Assembly (NCBI GenBank): GCA_964569085.1 | Contig: CAZMTA010000001.1 | Coordinates: 1 to 64,000 of the forward strand | DNA: 64,000 nt | Reading direction: 5' to 3' | Origin: JAJCZZ01 sp964569085 | GTDB taxonomy: Bacteria; Gemmatimonadota; Gemmatimonadetes; Longimicrobiales; Gaopeijiaceae | In this document: in pieces, positions 6,894 to 15,723 of the stretch | Position numbering within the stretch: position 1 is the first letter of the stretch | Layout: each line of letters starts with the position of its first letter | Made by a program: the position numbers and the translations under genes | Notes under the pieces: model-generated | Told to the model about the DNA's origin: nothing | Seen by the model: only the letters and a program-made list of their open reading frames with translations | The model's database searches: none

Positions 6894-9800
6894 ATGACCT
6901 ACCCCGAGCTTCCCGACTCCCTCCTCGAGGTGGAGGAGGAGACCCTCGCCCGCTGGCGGGACGAGGACCTCTTCCGCGCCACCCTCGAGGCCAACGCCGA
7001 CGGCGAGCCCTTCGTGTTCTACGAGGGCCCGCCCACCGCCAACGGCCGCCCGGGGCTGCACCACATCATCAGCCGGACCATCAAGGACCTGGTCTGCCGC
7101 CACCGCGCCATGCAGGGCCGTCAGGTCACGCGCATCGCCGGGTGGGACACCCACGGGCTCCCCGTGGAGATCGAGGCGGAGAAGCGGCTGGGCATCAGCG
7201 GCAAGCCCGAGATCGAGGCCGTGGGGATCGCGGAGTTCAACCGGGTCTGCCAGGAGTCGGTCTTCACCTACAAGGAGGAGTGGGAGGAGCTCAGCGAGCG
7301 CATCGGCTACTGGCTGGAGTACTGGCGGCCGTACGTCACCTTCCACACCGAGTACATCGAGTCGGTCTGGTGGGTGTTGAAGCAGCTCGCCGAGAAGGAC
7401 CTCCTCTACCGGGGCCACAAGAGCGTGCCCTACTGCCCCCGGTGCGGCACCGCGCTCTCCTCCCACGAGGTGGCCCAGGGCTACCGCGACGTGGAGGATC
7501 CCTCCCTGACCTTCCTGGCGGAGCTGCTGGGCGAGGACGGGGAGCCCGACGGGCGCGCCTTCCTGGTCTGGACCACGACCCCCTGGACCGTCCCGTCCAA
7601 CACGGGCCTGGCGGTGCATCCGGAGCTGACCTACGCCGAGGTGGAGCGGGACGGCCGGCGGCTCCTGGTGGCCGAGGCCCAGGTCGAGGAGATCTTCGGC
7701 GAGGGCGCCGAGATCCGCGCGCGCCATCGCGGAGCCGATCTGGCGGGGCTCTCCTACCGCCGTCCCCTCGACCTCGTGCCCGGTCCCGACGACCCGCGGA
7801 ACGGGTGGACCGTGGTGGCCGAGGACTTCGTGAGCGCCGAGGAGGGCACGGGGATCGTGCACATGGCCCCGGCCTTCGGCTCCGACGACTACGCCGCCGG
7901 CCAGCGCCACGACCTCCCCATGCTGAACCCCCTGGACGACGCGGGGCGGTTCACCGAGGACGTGGCGCGCGTGGGCGGGCTCTTCGTGAAGGACGCCGAT
8001 CCGCTGGTGGTGGCCGAGCTGGAGAAGGTGGACCTGCTCTGGGCCATCGAGTCCAAGCTCCACTCCTATCCCCACTGCTGGCGCTGCGACTCGCCGCTCC
8101 TGTACGTGGCCCACGACACGTGGTTCGCCGCCACCTCCACCCTGCGGGACCAGCTCCTGGCCAACAACGACCAGGTCGCCTGGCACCCGCCCGAGGTGGG
8201 GGAGAAGCGCTTCGGCGACTGGCTCCGGGGCAACGTGGACTGGGCGCTCTCCCGGGACCGGTACTGGGGCACGCCCATGCCGGTCTGGGTCTGCGAGGAC
8301 GACGCCGACCACGTGCGCTGGGTGGGCTCCCTGGAGGAGCTGGGCGAGCTGGCCGGAGGCCTCCCCGAGGACTTCGACCCCCACCGGCCGTTCATCGACG
8401 CGGTGACCTGGACGTGCGAGTGCGGCGGGACCATGCGGCGGACCGAGGAGGTCATCGACGTCTGGTTCGACTCGGGGTCCATGCCCTACGCCCAGTGGCA
8501 CTACCCCTTCGAGAACGCCGACGAGTTCGAGGCCCACTTCCCCGCGGACTTCATCTGCGAGGGGCTCGACCAGACCCGGGGGTGGTTCTACTCCCTCATG
8601 GCCATCAGCACCATGCTGGGGAAGGGGCCCGCCTACCGGAACGTGGTGGTGAACGACCTGATCCTCGACGCCGAGGGCCAGAAGATGTCCAAGTCCAAGG
8701 GGAACGCGGTGAACCCCTGGGACGCCATCTCGGACCACGGCGCCGACGCGCTGCGCTGGTACCTCATCACCTCGTCCAACCCCTGGGTCCCCAAGCGGTA
8801 CGACCCCGAGGGCGTCAGCGAGGCGGCGCGGAAGTTCTTCGACACCCTCTTCAACACCTACCGCTTCTTCCGCATGTACGCGGACGTGGAGGCGTGGGCG
8901 CCCTCGGAGGACGATCCGGCGCCGGAGGACCGGCCGCTCCTGGACCGGTGGCTCCTCTCCCGCCTGGACTCCCTCGTGGGCGAGGTGGAGCGGGAGCTGG
9001 ACGCCTACCAGCTCACCCGGGCGTACCGGGCGCTGGGCGACTTCGTGGTGGAGGACCTCTCCAACTGGTACGTGCGCCGGAGCCGCGCCCGCTTCTGGGG
9101 CAACGCCGACGACGCCGACGCCCGGGCCGCGTTCCGCACGCTCTGGGAGGCGCTCCGGGAGATCGCGCTCCTGGCGGCGCCGGTGGTGCCCTTCACGGCG
9201 GACTGGCTCCACCGCGCCCTCACCGGGGAGAGCGTGCACCTCCAGCGCTATCCCGCTTCGGCCGACGCCGTGGACGAGGCGCTGGAGGCCGACATGGCCG
9301 CCGCCCGCGTCCTGGTCTCCCTGGGGCGCGCCGCCCGCGAGGAGGTCCAGATCCGGGTGCGTCAGCCCCTCTCGACCCTCCACGCCTTCGTGCCCGGGGG
9401 CCGCGCGCTGGACGGCGAGGTCCTGGACGTGGTCCGCGACGAGCTGAACGTGAAGGAGGTGGCCTTCCTGGGCGCCGCCGAGGAGCTGGTGCGCTTCAGC
9501 GGGAAGCCCAACTACCGTTCCCTGGGCCAGCGCTTCGGGTCGGACACCCAGAAGGCCGCCGACGCGGTGCGCGGCCTCTCGCCCGACGCCCTCTCGGCGT
9601 TCCGGGACGGGGAGGAGGTCACCATCGAGGTGGCCGGGGAGACCCACGCGCTCCAGCCCGACGACGTGGAGATCCTCCAGGAGGCCGCCGGGGACCTGGT
9701 GGTCCGGGTCGAGGGGCGCTACACCGTGGCGCTGGACCCGACGCTGACCGACGCCCTCCGCGCCGAGGGGCTCGCCCGGGAGCTGGTCAACCGGGTCCAG

Positions 9801-10034
9801 CGGCTCCGGAAGGACGCGGGCCTGGAGATCACCGACCGCATCGAGCTGGGCATCGCCGGCGCGGACGAGGTGGTGGCCGCGGCCCGGGAGCACGGGGACT
9901 TCATCTCCGGCGAGGTCCTGGCCACCTCCCTGGTCCTGGACGGCGAGGAGGCGGTGCGGTCGCTGGACGAGGTTCGCGACGTGGACCTGGACGGCGTGGC
10001 CGGCCTGGTGGGCCTCCGTCGGGCCGGCGGATGA
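6894..10034 (+). CDS. ileS: Isoleucine-tRNA ligase, type 2 (long form)
   Basis: Charges tRNA-Ile with isoleucine. 1046 aa, ATG start; a TATCTT -10-like element lies at 6857-6862. The class I signature near the N-terminus is altered: PPTANGRPG is followed by Gly54-Leu55-His56-His57 in place of HIGH. The second signature KMSKS is intact (AEGQKMSKSKGN). The editing (CP1) domain contains FLVWTTTPWTVPSNTG and GTGIVHMAPAFGSDDY. The length and the N-terminal PPTANG...HH context fit the eukaryote-like type-2 IleRS clade, known for low mupirocin sensitivity. The C-terminal part has a tRNA-binding region and a long extension instead of the Zn-finger end of type 1. Confidence 0.96.
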   Translation: MTYPELPDSLLEVEEETLARWRDEDLFRATLEANADGEPFVFYEGPPTANGRPGLHHIISRTIKDLVCRHRAMQGRQVTRIAGWDTHGLPVEIEAEKRLGISGKPEIEAVGIAEFNRVCQESVFTYKEEWEELSERIGYWLEYWRPYVTFHTEYIESVWWVLKQLAEKDLLYRGHKSVPYCPRCGTALSSHEVAQGYRDVEDPSLTFLAELLGEDGEPDGRAFLVWTTTPWTVPSNTGLAVHPELTYAEVERDGRRLLVAEAQVEEIFGEGAEIRARHRGADLAGLSYRRPLDLVPGPDDPRNGWTVVAEDFVSAEEGTGIVHMAPAFGSDDYAAGQRHDLPMLNPLDDAGRFTEDVARVGGLFVKDADPLVVAELEKVDLLWAIESKLHSYPHCWRCDSPLLYVAHDTWFAATSTLRDQLLANNDQVAWHPPEVGEKRFGDWLRGNVDWALSRDRYWGTPMPVWVCEDDADHVRWVGSLEELGELAGGLPEDFDPHRPFIDAVTWTCECGGTMRRTEEVIDVWFDSGSMPYAQWHYPFENADEFEAHFPADFICEGLDQTRGWFYSLMAISTMLGKGPAYRNVVVNDLILDAEGQKMSKSKGNAVNPWDAISDHGADALRWYLITSSNPWVPKRYDPEGVSEAARKFFDTLFNTYRFFRMYADVEAWAPSEDDPAPEDRPLLDRWLLSRLDSLVGEVERELDAYQLTRAYRALGDFVVEDLSNWYVRRSRARFWGNADDADARAAFRTLWEALREIALLAAPVVPFTADWLHRALTGESVHLQRYPASADAVDEALEADMAAARVLVSLGRAAREEVQIRVRQPLSTLHAFVPGGRALDGEVLDVVRDELNVKEVAFLGAAEELVRFSGKPNYRSLGQRFGSDTQKAADAVRGLSPDALSAFRDGEEVTIEVAGETHALQPDDVEILQEAAGDLVVRVEGRYTVALDPTLTDALRAEGLARELVNRVQRLRKDAGLEITDRIELGIAGADEVVAAAREHGDFISGEVLATSLVLDGEEAVRSLDEVRDVDLDGVAGLVGLRRAGG

Positions 10035-10044
10035 GGTCCGGGTC

Positions 10045-11037
10045 GTGAGCCCGGGCGGGGAGGACGGCGCCGACGGCGGGCGCGTGCGCGAGGTCCCGGT
10101 GGCCGAGGGGGACGAGGGCCGCCTTGACGCCTTCCTCTCCGACCGGCTCGAGCTCTCCCGGACGCGGATCCAGAAGCTCATCGCCGCGGGGCACGTCACC
10201 GTCGACGGCCAGAGCCCCAAGAAGTCCGAGGAGGTCGTTCCGGGCACCACGGTGCGCGTCCGCGTGCCGCCGGCCGAGGAAGTGGCCATGGAGCCCGAGG
10301 ACATCCCCCTGGAGATCGTCTACGAGGACAAGGACCTGGCGGTGGTGAACAAGCCGGCGGGCATGGTGGTCCACCCGGCACCGGGGCACCGCTCCGGCAC
10401 CATGGTGAACGCCCTCCTCCACCACCTCGACGATCTGTCGGGGGTCGGGGGACGGCTGCGCCCGGGCATCGTGCACCGCCTGGACCAGGACACCTCGGGG
10501 CTCCTGGTGGTGGCCAAGAACGACGGGGCGCACCAGGGGCTGTCCGACGCGCTGCGGCGCCGGCGGGTGAAGCGCCTCTACCGCGCCGCCACCTGGGGCC
10601 ACCTGGACGAGGACGAGCGGACCGTGGACGCGCCCCTGGGCCGGGACCCCCGGCACCGCAAGCGCAGGGCGGTGGTGGAGGGCGGCAAGCGCGCCGTCAC
10701 CCGCCTGCGGGTCAAGGAGCGCTGGACCCGGGCCGACTACCTCTCCCTGGCGCTGGAGACGGGCCGGACGCACCAGATCCGCGTGCACCTGGCGTGGCTG
10801 GGCCACCCGGTGGTCGGCGACGAGACGTACGGCGCCAACTGGGAGCGGGGCATGGGCGGGCCCGAGCGGGAGTGGGCCCGGGAGCTCGCCCGCCGCACCC
10901 CCCGCCACTTCCTCCACGCCGCGGAGCTGGCCTTCCTGCATCCCCGCACGGGCGAGCGCATGCGCTTCCGGGCGCCCCTTCCCGAGGAGCTGGCCAGGGT
11001 GCGGGCCTGGGCCCACGAACAGGAGCCCGGGGCGTGA
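10045..11037 (+). CDS. rluD: RluA-family 23S rRNA pseudouridine synthase (RluD-like)
   Basis: Converts uridine to pseudouridine in 23S rRNA. 330 aa, GTG start 10 bp after the ileS stop. An S4 RNA-binding domain (about 25-75, with SRTRIQKLIAAGHVTVDGQ) is followed by the RluA catalytic domain. The catalytic aspartate is Asp147 in GIVHRLDQDTSGLL; the segments VVNKPAGMVVHPAPGH and LETGRTHQIRVHLAWLGHP are typical. RluD (positions 1911/1915/1917) is the most likely subtype because of the S4 domain. A weak 5-bp stem followed by seven T residues lies right at and after its stop and may end the transcript. Confidence 0.93.
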   Translation: MSPGGEDGADGGRVREVPVAEGDEGRLDAFLSDRLELSRTRIQKLIAAGHVTVDGQSPKKSEEVVPGTTVRVRVPPAEEVAMEPEDIPLEIVYEDKDLAVVNKPAGMVVHPAPGHRSGTMVNALLHHLDDLSGVGGRLRPGIVHRLDQDTSGLLVVAKNDGAHQGLSDALRRRRVKRLYRAATWGHLDEDERTVDAPLGRDPRHRKRRAVVEGGKRAVTRLRVKERWTRADYLSLALETGRTHQIRVHLAWLGHPVVGDETYGANWERGMGGPEREWARELARRTPRHFLHAAELAFLHPRTGERMRFRAPLPEELARVRAWAHEQEPGA

Positions 11038-11146
11038 TCGGGGGCTTTTTTTCCCGGGGCCTGTGGCCGATACTTACTGCCCGCGATCCGGAGGGCCGTC
11101 CGCCCTCCACTCCCCGGTCCCAGAGTGAGGGGACATCCGACCCGTC

Positions 11147-13069
11147 ATGACGGATCTCGACCCGAAGCTGACCTTCGACTCGTTCGTCGTGGGTCCCGCG
11201 AACCGCCTCGCCTCCGCCGCCGCCCGCCGCGCCGCGGAGTCGCCGGGGGCGAGCTACAACCCCCTGTTCGTGTACTCGGCGTCGGGCCTCGGGAAGTCCC
11301 ACATCCTCAACGCCATCGCCCATCACGCGGTGAAGGGGCCGGGGTCGGCCACCGACGTCAGCTACATGACGCTGGAGAACTACCTGGAGGAGCTGGCCGA
11401 GGCCCTCCAGCGGGGCGAGCGGGACACCTTCCGGGACCGCTTCGGGAGCAAGGACATCCTCCTCCTGGACGACGTCCAGTTCCTGGCCGGGCAGCCCGAG
11501 GCCCAGGAGATGCTCCTGCGCACCCTGGACCAGCTCACCGGGAGCGGGAGCCAGATCGTCCTGGCCAGCGACCGGCCGCCGGCGGAGATCGACGGCCTGG
11601 ACGCCCGGCTGCTCTCCCGCTTCGCCGGGGGGCTCATCGTCGACATCGCGCCGCCGGAGTTCGAGACCCGCGTCGCCATCATCCGGAAGAAGGCCGCGTC
11701 CCGGGGCCAGGAGCTGGACTCGGGCGTGGCCGAGAGCATCGCCCGCTACCCCTTCCGCAACGTCCGGGAGCTGGGCGGGGCGCTGAACAAGGTCTTCGCC
11801 ACCCAGGACCTGGAGGGACGGCAGGTCACCGCCGAGGAGGTCCCGGCGCTGGTGGGGCAGGGGGAGGCGGTCCCCCAGGACGGCCCCGACGACGAGTACG
11901 GCACCTTCCTCCAGGACGTCACCGTCTCCCTGGCGGAGACCGTGGAGGCCCAGGAGGAGCCGTGGCGGAAGGCGTTCCGGGAGGCGGTGGACGCCGCGGA
12001 GCGCGAGGGCTTCGTGACCGCCCGCCTGAAGGCCCACCAGTCCGGGGACGAGCCAGACGACTGGGAGACCGTCCTCCGCGAGTTCCGGGACGACGTGCAG
12101 CGCCTCCGTGAGATCGACGAGGAGCTGGAGCGCCTGCAGAACCCGTGGCCCGAGGCGGCCGAAGGGCTCCTGAAGGACCCGGACCGGCTGGACGAGGCGG
12201 AGGCCCTCCTCACCTCGGTGGCGGAGCGGCAGCGTCCCTTCCCGCGGCTGGGCCCCGGCAAGACGCTGGAGGAGCTCACCGACTTCGCCCGCATCGCGGT
12301 GCGGGGGGCGCAGCAGCTCGTCACCGCGGAGAAGCCGGAGTACAACCCGCTCTACGTCTGGAGCGGAACCCCGGAGCTGGCCCGCACCCTCCTGGGCGCC
12401 ACGGGCCGGAGCTACCAGACGCTCAACCCCGGGTCCCGCATGGCCGTGACCTCGGTCAAGGAGTTCGCCCAGGACTTCATCCGGGCGCTGGGGCAGGGGG
12501 TGGCCGGAGCGTGGCGGGAGCGGTGGTGGACGGTGGACCTCCTCCTGGTGCACGGGATCCAGGACCTCTCCGAGACCGAGCGGGCCCAGGACGAGTTCTT
12601 CCACCTCTTCGAGGCGCTCAAGCGCCGCGGCGCCCGGGTGCTCCTGGCCGCCGACCGACCGCCCTCCGGGGTGGCCGGCATCGACGAGCGCCTCCGCTCG
12701 CGCTTCGAGGGCGGGCTCGTGCTGGAGGTGGAGCAGGGATCCCGGTCCGACGACCTGACGCTGGTGGAGTCCGGAGCCGCCGAGGAGGCGCCCGCTTCGA
12801 CGGGCGCCGCCCAGCCCCTCTGGGACGAGCCCGCCGGGCCCGCCCCGGCGGCCCAGGAGGCGCCGGAGCCGGCCCCGAGCCGGCCCACGCCCCCGGCTCC
12901 CGAGCCGGAGCCCGCGACCCCGGCCACGCCGCCCGCCCGGTCCGAGGATCGGCCCGCGCCCGCGGCGAAGCCCGCCCCCGCCCCCGGCGGTGGCTGGTTC
13001 CCGTCCCGGGAGAACGTCGTACTCCAGTGGCCCGAGCTGGAGCGTCTCATCGTGGAAGAGCTGGAGTAG
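11147..13069 (+). CDS. Tandem DnaA-like AAA+ protein, second ATPase domain degenerate, no DNA-binding domain IV
   Basis: 640 aa, ATG start. Not the replication initiator itself. The first module (about 8-230) is a full DnaA-type AAA+ domain. It has a guide segment LTFDSFVVGPANRLA, Walker A SASGLGKS (44-51), Walker B LLLDD (105-109), a DnaA-like LLSRFAGGLIVDI arginine region, and a sensor 2 NVRELGGALNKV. After a charged coiled-coil spacer (about 230-375) a second copy follows. YNPLYVWSG at 399-407 lines up with YNPLFVYSA, but the Walker A glycine-lysine is lost and Walker B reads LLLVHGIQ (His469, Gly470 replace Asp-Asp). RLRSRFEGGLVLEV again matches DnaA. A proline-rich linker ends in a short conserved-looking tail. 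The C-terminal helix-turn-helix of DnaA (TxxDH) is absent. A PATAN/TPR gene starts 9 bp downstream. Function unknown. Confidence 0.85.
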   Translation: MTDLDPKLTFDSFVVGPANRLASAAARRAAESPGASYNPLFVYSASGLGKSHILNAIAHHAVKGPGSATDVSYMTLENYLEELAEALQRGERDTFRDRFGSKDILLLDDVQFLAGQPEAQEMLLRTLDQLTGSGSQIVLASDRPPAEIDGLDARLLSRFAGGLIVDIAPPEFETRVAIIRKKAASRGQELDSGVAESIARYPFRNVRELGGALNKVFATQDLEGRQVTAEEVPALVGQGEAVPQDGPDDEYGTFLQDVTVSLAETVEAQEEPWRKAFREAVDAAEREGFVTARLKAHQSGDEPDDWETVLREFRDDVQRLREIDEELERLQNPWPEAAEGLLKDPDRLDEAEALLTSVAERQRPFPRLGPGKTLEELTDFARIAVRGAQQLVTAEKPEYNPLYVWSGTPELARTLLGATGRSYQTLNPGSRMAVTSVKEFAQDFIRALGQGVAGAWRERWWTVDLLLVHGIQDLSETERAQDEFFHLFEALKRRGARVLLAADRPPSGVAGIDERLRSRFEGGLVLEVEQGSRSDDLTLVESGAAEEAPASTGAAQPLWDEPAGPAPAAQEAPEPAPSRPTPPAPEPEPATPATPPARSEDRPAPAAKPAPAPGGGWFPSRENVVLQWPELERLIVEELE

Positions 13070-13078
13070 GGGGCGCCC

Positions 13079-14698
13079 ATGGCCATCGAGGGATCCCTTC
13101 AGGACGTGAGCCTGGCCGACATCTGCCAGCTCCTGGGCATGGGTCGGAAGACCGGGTGCCTGAGCCTCACGGACCGCTCCAACTTCGGCTACATCTACTT
13201 CGAGAACGGCCGGGTCATCCACGCGTCGGTGCTGAACCGGCCCGACCGCCTGGGCGAGCTCCTGGTGCGCAACCACGTCATCACGCGCAAGGACCTCTCC
13301 CAGGCCATGGAGCGCCAGGCCCACGACCGGGACAAGCGCCTGGGCGAGATCCTGGTGGACCAGGGGAGCATCGACCAGGAGGCGCTCCAGAAGTACATCC
13401 AGCTCCAGATCGAGGAGGCCGTCTACAACCTCTTCACCTGGAACCAGGGGTCCTTCCACTTCGACCCGGAGCAGCGCCCCGACGAGGAGGGGATGTTCCT
13501 GGTGAGCATCCCGCCCGAGTCCCTCCTCATGGAGGGGGCCCGCCGGGTGGACGAGTGGTCGCTGGTGGAGCGGAAGATCCCGTCCTTCGACGTGGTCTTC
13601 CAGCTCGACAAGCACCCCGACGAGGCCGAGGAGGAGGTCGAGCTCACCCGGGAGCAGAAGAAGATCCTCCCCTACATCGACGGCGTCCGGACGGTCACGG
13701 ACATCATGAACGAGGCGGGCCTGGTGGAGTTCGACACCGGGAAGGCCCTCTACGGTCTGATCCAGGCGGGCTTCGTCAGCCGCTCCGGCGAGAAGACCAC
13801 GGTCCAGGAGACGGGCGGAGACGAGGCCCTCCAGGAGCACCTCAACCTGGGGGTGGCCTTCTACCGCTCCGGGATGATGGAGGACGCGGCCCGGGAGTTC
13901 GAGGCGGCGCTGGAGGTGGACCCCCGCCAGGCCCGGGCCAACTTCATGCTCGGGCTCATGGCCTTCCGCCAGGGCCAGTACGAGGAGGCGCTCAGGCGCT
14001 GGGAAGCGGCCCCCGAGGGCGTGGCCGGCGGCTACTCCATCCAGCGCAACCGGGCCGTGGCTCTGGAGATGCTGGGCCGCTACGACGAGGCCCTGGAAGC
14101 GCTCAAGGCCGCCAGGGTGGCCCGCCCCGAGGACCACGAGGTGCACCTGCTGGAGGCCATCCTCCGCCTCAAGGCCCGCCAGACGGGCAAGGCCATGGAG
14201 GCGCTCCGGGCCTACCGGACCTCGCCCCAGCTCAAGAAGCCCTCGGAGCTGTACTACGCCTACACCGTCCTCGCCTCCGCCGTGGCCGGCGACCTGGACT
14301 ACGCCGTGGCCGTGGGCCGGGAGGGGCTGGCCCAGTACCCCGAGTCGGGTCCCCTCCTGGTGAACACCGGCGCGGTCCTGGAGCGCCGGGGCGAGATGGA
14401 CGCCGCCGAGGCCCTCTACAAGCGCGCCGTGGCCGGCTCCTCCACTCCGCCCCAGGCCCACAAGAACCTGGGGGACCAGGCGTACGCCCGGGGGGACACC
14501 GAGGGCGCGCGGGTCCAGTACGAGAAGGCGGTGAAGCTGTCGCCGCGGCTCGGGGACGACGTGTACCTCCGCCTCGGCACCATCGCCTACAAGGACAACG
14601 ACCAGGACGTGGCGGTCCTCCTCTGGCGCCGGGCCCTGGACCTGAACCCGGGCAACGAGGCGGTGCGCTCCAACCTGGAGATGCTGGGCGGGGCGTGA
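13079..14698 (+). CDS. PATAN (DUF4388) domain protein with TPR repeats
   Basis: 539 aa, ATG start 9 bp after the DnaA-like gene. Residues 1-60 form a PATAN/DUF4388 module (AIEGSLQDVSLADICQLLGMGRKTGCLSL, then GYIYFENGRVIHA). Two helical repeats resembling the N-terminal domain of type II/IV secretion ATPases follow (LGELLVRNHVITRKDL and LGEILVDQGSIDQEAL). Then comes a winged-helix-like segment (EQKKILPYIDGVRTVTDIM) as in other DUF4388 proteins. From about residue 255 to the end there are at least six TPR motifs (for example LNLGVAFYRSGMMEDAAREFEAALEVDP). PATAN domains accompany bacterial signalling proteins and act as protein-protein adaptors. It is predicted cytosolic and overlaps the next gene by 4 bp. 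Specific role unknown. Confidence 0.85.
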   Translation: MAIEGSLQDVSLADICQLLGMGRKTGCLSLTDRSNFGYIYFENGRVIHASVLNRPDRLGELLVRNHVITRKDLSQAMERQAHDRDKRLGEILVDQGSIDQEALQKYIQLQIEEAVYNLFTWNQGSFHFDPEQRPDEEGMFLVSIPPESLLMEGARRVDEWSLVERKIPSFDVVFQLDKHPDEAEEEVELTREQKKILPYIDGVRTVTDIMNEAGLVEFDTGKALYGLIQAGFVSRSGEKTTVQETGGDEALQEHLNLGVAFYRSGMMEDAAREFEAALEVDPRQARANFMLGLMAFRQGQYEEALRRWEAAPEGVAGGYSIQRNRAVALEMLGRYDEALEALKAARVARPEDHEVHLLEAILRLKARQTGKAMEALRAYRTSPQLKKPSELYYAYTVLASAVAGDLDYAVAVGREGLAQYPESGPLLVNTGAVLERRGEMDAAEALYKRAVAGSSTPPQAHKNLGDQAYARGDTEGARVQYEKAVKLSPRLGDDVYLRLGTIAYKDNDQDVAVLLWRRALDLNPGNEAVRSNLEMLGGA

Positions 14699-15723
14699 GC
14701 CTCGCGGGGATCCTGACGCTGGTCGTGGCGCTCGCCGGACCGGTGGACGCCTCCGGAGGGGTGCAGGAGGCTCCGGGGAGCGTCGCCCCCACCCCGGACC
14801 CCGCCGTCGTCCCCGACACCCTGGACGGGGTCCGCTACGGCGCCCTGGAGGCATCGGGGCTCACCGTGCGCTTCGCCCCCCGGGACTCCCTGGTGGCCGA
14901 GCGGGTCCTGGCCTTCCTCCTGGAGCAGCCCGAGCTCCCGGGCGTGCCCCGGCCGTCGGGGGTCACGGCGGTCCTCGCCCACACCCCGGCGGTCCTGGAC
15001 GCCCTCACCGGGGGCGTGGTCCCCGAGTGGCGGGCCGGCGTGGCCGTGCCGTCCCTCCGCCTCCTGGTGGTGCCCACCGGCGAGGGCCCCCGGGTCCTGG
15101 ACCCCGAGGGGCGGCGCGTCCTCCGTCACGAGTGGGCCCACCTGGGGCTCCACGCCCGCCTCGGGGACCTCCGGGTCCCGCGCTGGCTGGACGAGGGGTA
15201 CGCCCAGTGGGCCTCGGGCGGCTTCGACCTGGCGGAGGCGTGGCGACTCCGCCTCCTCCTGGCCACGGGCGACGCGTCGCTGGACTCCCTGACTCTGGCG
15301 TGGCCCCGGGGTCGATCCGAGGCGGGCGCGGCCTACCTCCTGGCCGCCAGCGCGGTGGCGTACCTCCTGGGCGACAGCGGCGCCCGGGGGATGGAGCTCC
15401 TGGTGGAGCGGTGGCGCGCCTCGGGCTCCTTCGAGTCCGCCTTCCGGGAGACGTTCGGCGTCACCACCGGCCAGTTCGAGGAGGACTGGCGCCGCCACGT
15501 GCGGGACCGGTACGGGTGGCTCTTCGTGCTCTCCCACTCCACCGTCTTCTGGATGGCGCTGGCGCTGGTCCTCCTCCTGATGGTGCGGACCCGGCGCCGG
15601 TACGAGCGGGAGCGGATGGCCCGCCTGCGGGCCGAGGAGCTCCCCGACGAGCCCGCCTTCTGGGACCCGGATCACACCGGGACCGGATCGGGGACGGGGG
15701 GTCCGGGGGTAGAGGCACCATGA
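14695..15723 (+). CDS. Membrane-anchored peptidase MA-like metalloprotease
   Basis: 342 aa, GTG start overlapping the previous stop (GTGA). A cleavable or anchoring hydrophobic N-terminus (about 4-18) leads into an exported domain. Zinc-protease motif HEWAH is at 145-149 (context VLRHEWAHLGLHARLG), followed by PRWLDEGYAQW. In gluzincins of the peptidase MA/M1-like group this second motif supplies the third zinc ligand. Near the C-terminus one transmembrane helix (about 276-296, VFWMALALVLLLMV) is followed by a basic, cytosolic tail. So the catalytic domain is predicted to be periplasmic, with the tail in the cytosol. It lies between the PATAN/TPR gene and an NtrC-type regulator with 4-bp overlaps on both sides. 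Substrate unknown. Confidence 0.8.
   Translation: MSLAGILTLVVALAGPVDASGGVQEAPGSVAPTPDPAVVPDTLDGVRYGALEASGLTVRFAPRDSLVAERVLAFLLEQPELPGVPRPSGVTAVLAHTPAVLDALTGGVVPEWRAGVAVPSLRLLVVPTGEGPRVLDPEGRRVLRHEWAHLGLHARLGDLRVPRWLDEGYAQWASGGFDLAEAWRLRLLLATGDASLDSLTLAWPRGRSEAGAAYLLAASAVAYLLGDSGARGMELLVERWRASGSFESAFRETFGVTTGQFEEDWRRHVRDRYGWLFVLSHSTVFWMALALVLLLMVRTRRRYERERMARLRAEELPDEPAFWDPDHTGTGSGTGGPGVEAP

Noticed and set aside
11024..11052. Possible terminator after rluD (AGCCC/GGGCT stem followed by seven T)
   Set aside because: Stem of only five pairs with a 13-nt loop that overlaps the stop codon. The T run is real, but I do not call it a terminator.
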